Assembly (NCBI GenBank): GCA_040381555.1
Contig: JBEIHC010000107.1
Span: forward strand, 1 to 9,533
Length of the DNA: 9,533 bases
Source of the DNA: CANHCC01 sp040381555
Lineage (GTDB): Bacteria; Bacteroidota; Bacteroidia; J057; RFSG01
Direction of reading: 5' to 3'
Every line of letters begins with the position of its first letter. The first letter of the stretch is position 1. A program made the position numbers and the translations under genes. Positions 6,623 to 9,533 of this stretch are shown here, in pieces. The notes below the pieces were generated by a model, which worked only from the letters and a program-made list of their open reading frames with translations, was not told the origin of the DNA and made no database searches.

Positions 6623-7915
6623 ATGAAAAGAAGAAATTTTATAAAACAAGCAGGTTTGGCAGCAGGAGCCTTGGCCGCAGCACCCTGGATACTACCTTCG
6701 GGCAGGTTGTTTGCAGCAACCGGAGCACGAAAAGTCAATCATGTGGTATTTTGCCTGTTTGCCGGTGGGGTTCGGAATATTGATTCAGTCAAAATGAATG
6801 ATGGCAATCTGATGCCTAATTTACTTGGGGGTGGAGGAGGTATATCTTCAGATATTTTACCGGGAATGTCTATGTTGCCCAATCCATCCAGTACTCCATT
6901 GCAGCAATATGGCACCTTATTCAAAGAGTTCCGGTATGCACAAGGACCTACAGGGCATTTCAACGGACATACAGTAGCCCTTACCGGACAATATACTGCC
7001 GTAGATTTGAACCTGAGAGAAAGACCCAACAGCCCTACTCTATTTGAATTGTACCGAAAGCATAATTCCCCACAAGAAACCGCATTGAACTCTTGGTGGG
7101 TATCGAATATGCTCGGTCCCTACCCTTATTTAAATTATAGTAAATATCCCGGCTATGGGGTGGAATTTGGAGCGAATATGATGGCTCCGACTGCAATCAT
7201 TTCGGAAGAAGGATACAGCATTATCGGGAATACAACCGAATATGCGCCCAGCTTAGCGGATAAAGCAGCTTCCATGCGAGGCTTTATGAATCAAAATTTT
7301 GCTCGACAACAATCAGAGCCTAAACTCAATACTCCGGAACATGAAAGGCAGCTCAAAGAATTTATCCGCAGCCGATATGAAAGAGCATTCACCGGTGCTT
7401 ACACCAACCCTTGGGGATTAGGGTCGGCCATGAACAATGATTGCTTTAATGTTCTTTTTGCCGAAGAAATTATTCAGACATTCAAACCAGAATTACTGGT
7501 AGTCAACATGCAAGATGTAGATGTTTGTCATTCTAACTTTACCCAGTATTGTGACAACCTAAGAAAAGCAGACTTTGCGGTTCGGCATTTATGGGAAACC
7601 ATTCAGGCTACTCCCGGAATGGCCAATGATACCGTATTAATCGTGGTTCCTGAACATGGCCGAAACCTACAGCCCAACACTTTGGTAGATTCTTATGGCA
7701 GACCAGCTTTAGATCATACCAGTGACGCAACTTCCAGAGAAATCTTCTGTATGATACTTGGACCTTCCGGAGTAGTGAAACAAAATCAAGTGATTAGCGG
7801 AGTGCAGGGGCAAAGTGTGGATGTAGTGCCCACTATTGCTTGGTTATTGGGCTTTGACACGAATATTCCGAGCGGTATTTTACAAGGTTCTCCCTTATTG
7901 CAGGCTTTTAACTAA
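6623..7915 (+). CDS. Tat-exported DUF1501-like protein (alkaline phosphatase/sulfatase fold)
   Basis: The N-terminus MKRRNFIKQAGLAAG, with an alanine-rich core up to about residue 32, is a twin-arginine signal, so the protein is exported folded, usually with cofactor bound. The rest fits the alkaline-phosphatase/sulfatase superfamily as seen in DUF1501: VVFCLFAGGVRNIDS (41-55) as the first strand and metal loop, GHFNGHTVALTGQY (111-124) at the nucleophile position, QDVDVCH (297-303), D317 leading a helix, the strand VLIVVPEHGRN (338-348) and DHTSD (364-368). These Asp/His/Glu residues are candidate metal ligands. At 430 residues it is of normal DUF1501 length. It is the central gene of the operon. 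DUF1501 has no established substrate. The sulfatase-fold assignment is confident; hydrolase activity is not. Confidence 0.85.
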   Translation: MKRRNFIKQAGLAAGALAAAPWILPSGRLFAATGARKVNHVVFCLFAGGVRNIDSVKMNDGNLMPNLLGGGGGISSDILPGMSMLPNPSSTPLQQYGTLFKEFRYAQGPTGHFNGHTVALTGQYTAVDLNLRERPNSPTLFELYRKHNSPQETALNSWWVSNMLGPYPYLNYSKYPGYGVEFGANMMAPTAIISEEGYSIIGNTTEYAPSLADKAASMRGFMNQNFARQQSEPKLNTPEHERQLKEFIRSRYERAFTGAYTNPWGLGSAMNNDCFNVLFAEEIIQTFKPELLVVNMQDVDVCHSNFTQYCDNLRKADFAVRHLWETIQATPGMANDTVLIVVPEHGRNLQPNTLVDSYGRPALDHTSDATSREIFCMILGPSGVVKQNQVISGVQGQSVDVVPTIAWLLGFDTNIPSGILQGSPLLQAFN

Positions 7916-7922
7916 TGGAATC

Positions 7923-8834
7923 ATGAAATACTCCACCCTCATTGCACTCATACTGATTCTCTTGGTTCAAGCTTGTAAAACGGACAAACCAAGTATGGTG
8001 AATCCCTATGATTCTATTAATCGAACGGATCCCAACACCACTCCCAATGATACCATACCCGATCCAGCCTCCATTACCGGAATCTATAAAAATATACTAT
8101 CGGTAAAATGTGCCAATCCGGGCTGTCATGATGGACATTTCGAACCTGATTTTCGCACCATACAATCTGCTTACACTACCCTAGTGTACGCACCGGTGAA
8201 GAAATACACCCTTGACAGTGCTTTCGCTTGGAGGGTTAAACCGAATGATGTGGCGAATTCCTGGCTGCATGAAAGATTAACCACAGATGACCCTGTATTG
8301 GGCAGAATGCCTCTGTATTCTACCCCTTTAAGCATCGAAGAATTGGACCATATTAAAACCTGGATCAACAGAGGTGCTCCGGCTGCCGATGGGTCCTTGC
8401 CTGTACAACCCAATGCACTTCCGCTTATAGAGGGTTTCATCATTACTACTCTATCAGGCGTAAGATTGGATACCATTCGAGAAGGAGGGATCAGCTATAA
8501 TCCTATCCTGCTCCCCAAAGATTCCGATGTAGTATTTTACTTTGTGATCAGCGATGACCAAACTCCTGCAGCCAATCTGACTCTGAATCAAATGAAAATC
8601 TCGAGTGACCTTGATAACTTCACAACTGCTCAAACTTATACTGCAACCTTCTTGAATATTGGGCAATTTCAGCTATGGAGAATTCAGTTAAATACCAATG
8701 CCTTTCCGTCCAATCAACAAAGATTTCTACGGTACTTCGTTGGAGATGGGGTCAATCCCGGATTCACAGAATTTCCTAAGAATGAATCTCAACTATTCTT
8801 AAAAACTTTTGCCTCCTTTAAAGTTGTTCCCTGA
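7923..8834 (+). CDS. c-type cytochrome lipoprotein with CX4CH haem motif
   Basis: I place the start at the ATG at 7923, not at an in-frame TTG 87 bases earlier. From this ATG the protein begins with a proper lipoprotein signal (lipobox LVQAC, Cys18), it lies 7 bp after the DUF1501 stop, and the longer form would bury the signal. The product has 303 residues. After a low-complexity Pro/Thr/Asn linker (about 25-50) comes a cytochrome-like domain: IYKNILSVKCANPGCHDGHF, with C63-x4-C68-H69 as a non-canonical haem attachment site, then GRMP (Met129, likely axial ligand) and the typical last helix SIEELDHIKTWINRGAP. Residues of about 170-303 form a separate, probably beta-rich domain I do not recognise. 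Its stop shares a base with the next start. It may pass electrons to or from the DUF1501 partner; that is inference. Without haem it could be a degenerate domain. Confidence 0.8.
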   Translation: MKYSTLIALILILLVQACKTDKPSMVNPYDSINRTDPNTTPNDTIPDPASITGIYKNILSVKCANPGCHDGHFEPDFRTIQSAYTTLVYAPVKKYTLDSAFAWRVKPNDVANSWLHERLTTDDPVLGRMPLYSTPLSIEELDHIKTWINRGAPAADGSLPVQPNALPLIEGFIITTLSGVRLDTIREGGISYNPILLPKDSDVVFYFVISDDQTPAANLTLNQMKISSDLDNFTTAQTYTATFLNIGQFQLWRIQLNTNAFPSNQQRFLRYFVGDGVNPGFTEFPKNESQLFLKTFASFKVVP

Positions 8835-9280
8835 TGAAAATACTGCTTGCTTCCCTATTCATAATCCTATCCTTGAATTCCTGTAAAAAGAAGGACGATG
8901 AACCAGCCTTTCCATTTGGGAATACACCTCATGTTACCTCTGTTAGCCTACCTTCCACTCAGGTAAGAGCTTGGCAAGACTCTTTAGTATTCACCATCGG
9001 TTATAATGATGGGGATGGGGACTTGGGGGAAAACAAAGAAGGCATTGAAAATTTATTTATCCGAGATGCCAATACCGGAGTTACCACTGGATTTCGGATT
9101 CCCCAACTGGCTCCAGAAAATAGTAAAATCAAAATTCAAGGCAATATAGAAGTCGTACTCCGCAGTGCAGGCAAATTAGGAGTAGGCAACGAGAACACTT
9201 CCTTCTTTGTATGGGTAGTAGATCGGGCTGGGAATAAGAGTAAAGAGGCGGAGTCGGGGAGAATTGTGGTGAGTGATTAG
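8834..9280 (+). CDS. Small Ig-like lipoprotein, possibly surface-exposed
   Basis: This is the last gene of the operon; its ATG overlaps the upstream stop (TGATG). The signal peptide ends in LNSC (Cys17). The mature N-terminus CKKKDDE resembles the Lys-then-acidic lipoprotein export signal described for Bacteroidota surface lipoproteins, so it may be flipped to the cell surface. The mature part is about 130 residues of alternating beta-strands with DGDGDLG (59-65), a likely Ca2+-binding turn, and FFVWVVDRAGNKS (124-136), typical of the last strands of Ig/fibronectin-like or cadherin-like domains. It has no enzymatic motifs. Such proteins often appear as accessory partners in Bacteroidota envelope operons. 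The lipoprotein call is strong; the fold is inferred from pattern. Confidence 0.8.
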   Translation: MKILLASLFIILSLNSCKKKDDEPAFPFGNTPHVTSVSLPSTQVRAWQDSLVFTIGYNDGDGDLGENKEGIENLFIRDANTGVTTGFRIPQLAPENSKIKIQGNIEVVLRSAGKLGVGNENTSFFVWVVDRAGNKSKEAESGRIVVSD

Positions 9281-9306
9281 AGGATTCGCTTCGCTCATCC
9301 GAAGGT

Positions 9307-9404
9307 TCACCGCAGAGTAAACGGAGTACAAACGGAGTTTCACGGAGGTGTTAACTGCGAAACTCAGCGAAAACTCCTGTTACCCTGCGGTGAGTTGTTT
9401 TTTT
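9307..9404 (+). terminator. Possible large-hairpin terminator of the lipoprotein operon
   Basis: TCACCGCAGAGTAA (9307-9320) is complementary to TTACCCTGCGGTGA (9380-9393) at 13 of 14 positions. The right arm is followed by GTTG and a run of seven T (9398-9404). The 59-nt loop holds a further stem, GAGTTTC (9335-9341) with GAAACTC (9359-9365), or alternatively GGAGTTT with AAACTCC (9371-9377). It begins 27 bp after the last stop codon. The geometry fits a rho-independent terminator, but the loop is unusually large and the sequence belongs to a repeat family, so termination is inferred. Confidence 0.4.
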
Positions 9405-9533
9405 ACCAAAGAGAAACCAGAGTAAAACGGAGTTTCACGGAGGTGTTAACTGCGAAACTCAGCGAAAACTCCTGTTACCCTGCGGTGAGTTGTTTTTTAC
9501 CAAAGAGAAACCAGAGTACAAACGGAGTTTCAC
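9332..9533. repeat. 95-bp tandem repeat, two full units plus a partial
   Basis: Unit 1 (9332-9426) and unit 2 (9427-9521) are almost identical, and a third begins at 9522 and runs off the window. They differ by one T in the poly-T tract (seven against six) and by a compensating base before the next ACGGAG, so the period stays exactly 95 bp. Each unit contains the GAGTTTC/GAAACTC hairpin and ends in a T-run, then ACCAAAGAGAAACCAGAGTA. The CGCAGAG/CGGAG-type words resemble dispersed intergenic repeats seen in several phyla. No coding sequence is seen from 9281 to the end. Confidence 0.9.

Noticed and set aside
6739..7029. Minus-strand open frame inside the DUF1501-like gene
   Set aside because: It is a shadow of a well-supported exported protein, with no promoter, leader or domain.
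7836..7922. TTG start giving the cytochrome lipoprotein 29 extra N-terminal residues
   Set aside because: It lies inside the DUF1501 gene, and the extra residues would precede a complete lipoprotein signal peptide that starts at the ATG at 7923.
8171..8666. Minus-strand open frames inside the cytochrome gene
   Set aside because: They overlap the haem-domain coding region on the other strand and show no protein-like features.
9332..9533. CRISPR array
   Set aside because: The whole 95-bp unit is repeated, with no unique spacers between short repeats, and no cas gene is present.

Overview
The window looks like a Bacteroidota chromosome fragment. Evidence: moderate-to-low GC, A-rich leaders instead of Shine-Dalgarno sites, a perfect TAnnTTTG promoter element, and four successive lipoproteins with short Bacteroidota-style signal peptides. 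I cannot place it below phylum; Chitinophagia/Saprospiria is only a guess.

Layout: (1) 1-550 is gene-free and packed with dispersed and tandem repeats, including two copies of an inverted-repeat element whose stems covary. (2) 551-5109, minus strand, is a tightly packed three-gene unit read in the order LOG-family nucleotide phosphoribohydrolase, MltD-like lytic transglycosylase, UvrA. (3) 5110-5259 is a divergent promoter region carrying three spaced copies of a TTAG-N3-CTAA-type motif. (4) 5260-9280, plus strand, is a five-gene operon with overlaps or gaps of 12 bp or less: two lipoproteins built of DUF4214/DUF1549-like helical modules, a Tat-exported DUF1501-like protein of the alkaline-phosphatase/sulfatase fold, a c-type cytochrome lipoprotein with a CX4CH haem motif, and a small Ig-like lipoprotein that may be surface-exposed. 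(5) 9281-9533 is gene-free: a terminator-like inverted repeat grading into a 95-bp tandem repeat that runs off the window.

The minus-strand genes are conserved housekeeping functions (base/nucleotide salvage, peptidoglycan turnover, nucleotide excision repair) that share transcription rather than an evident pathway. The plus-strand operon is the least understood part. All five products carry export signals, so the set is predicted to work together in the periplasm or at the outer membrane. Its composition (DUF1501 + DUF1549-like modules + cytochrome) resembles a reduced version of the DUF1501/DUF1549/cytochrome clusters known from Planctomycetes and relatives, whose substrate is generally unknown. 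No substrate can be named from the sequence.
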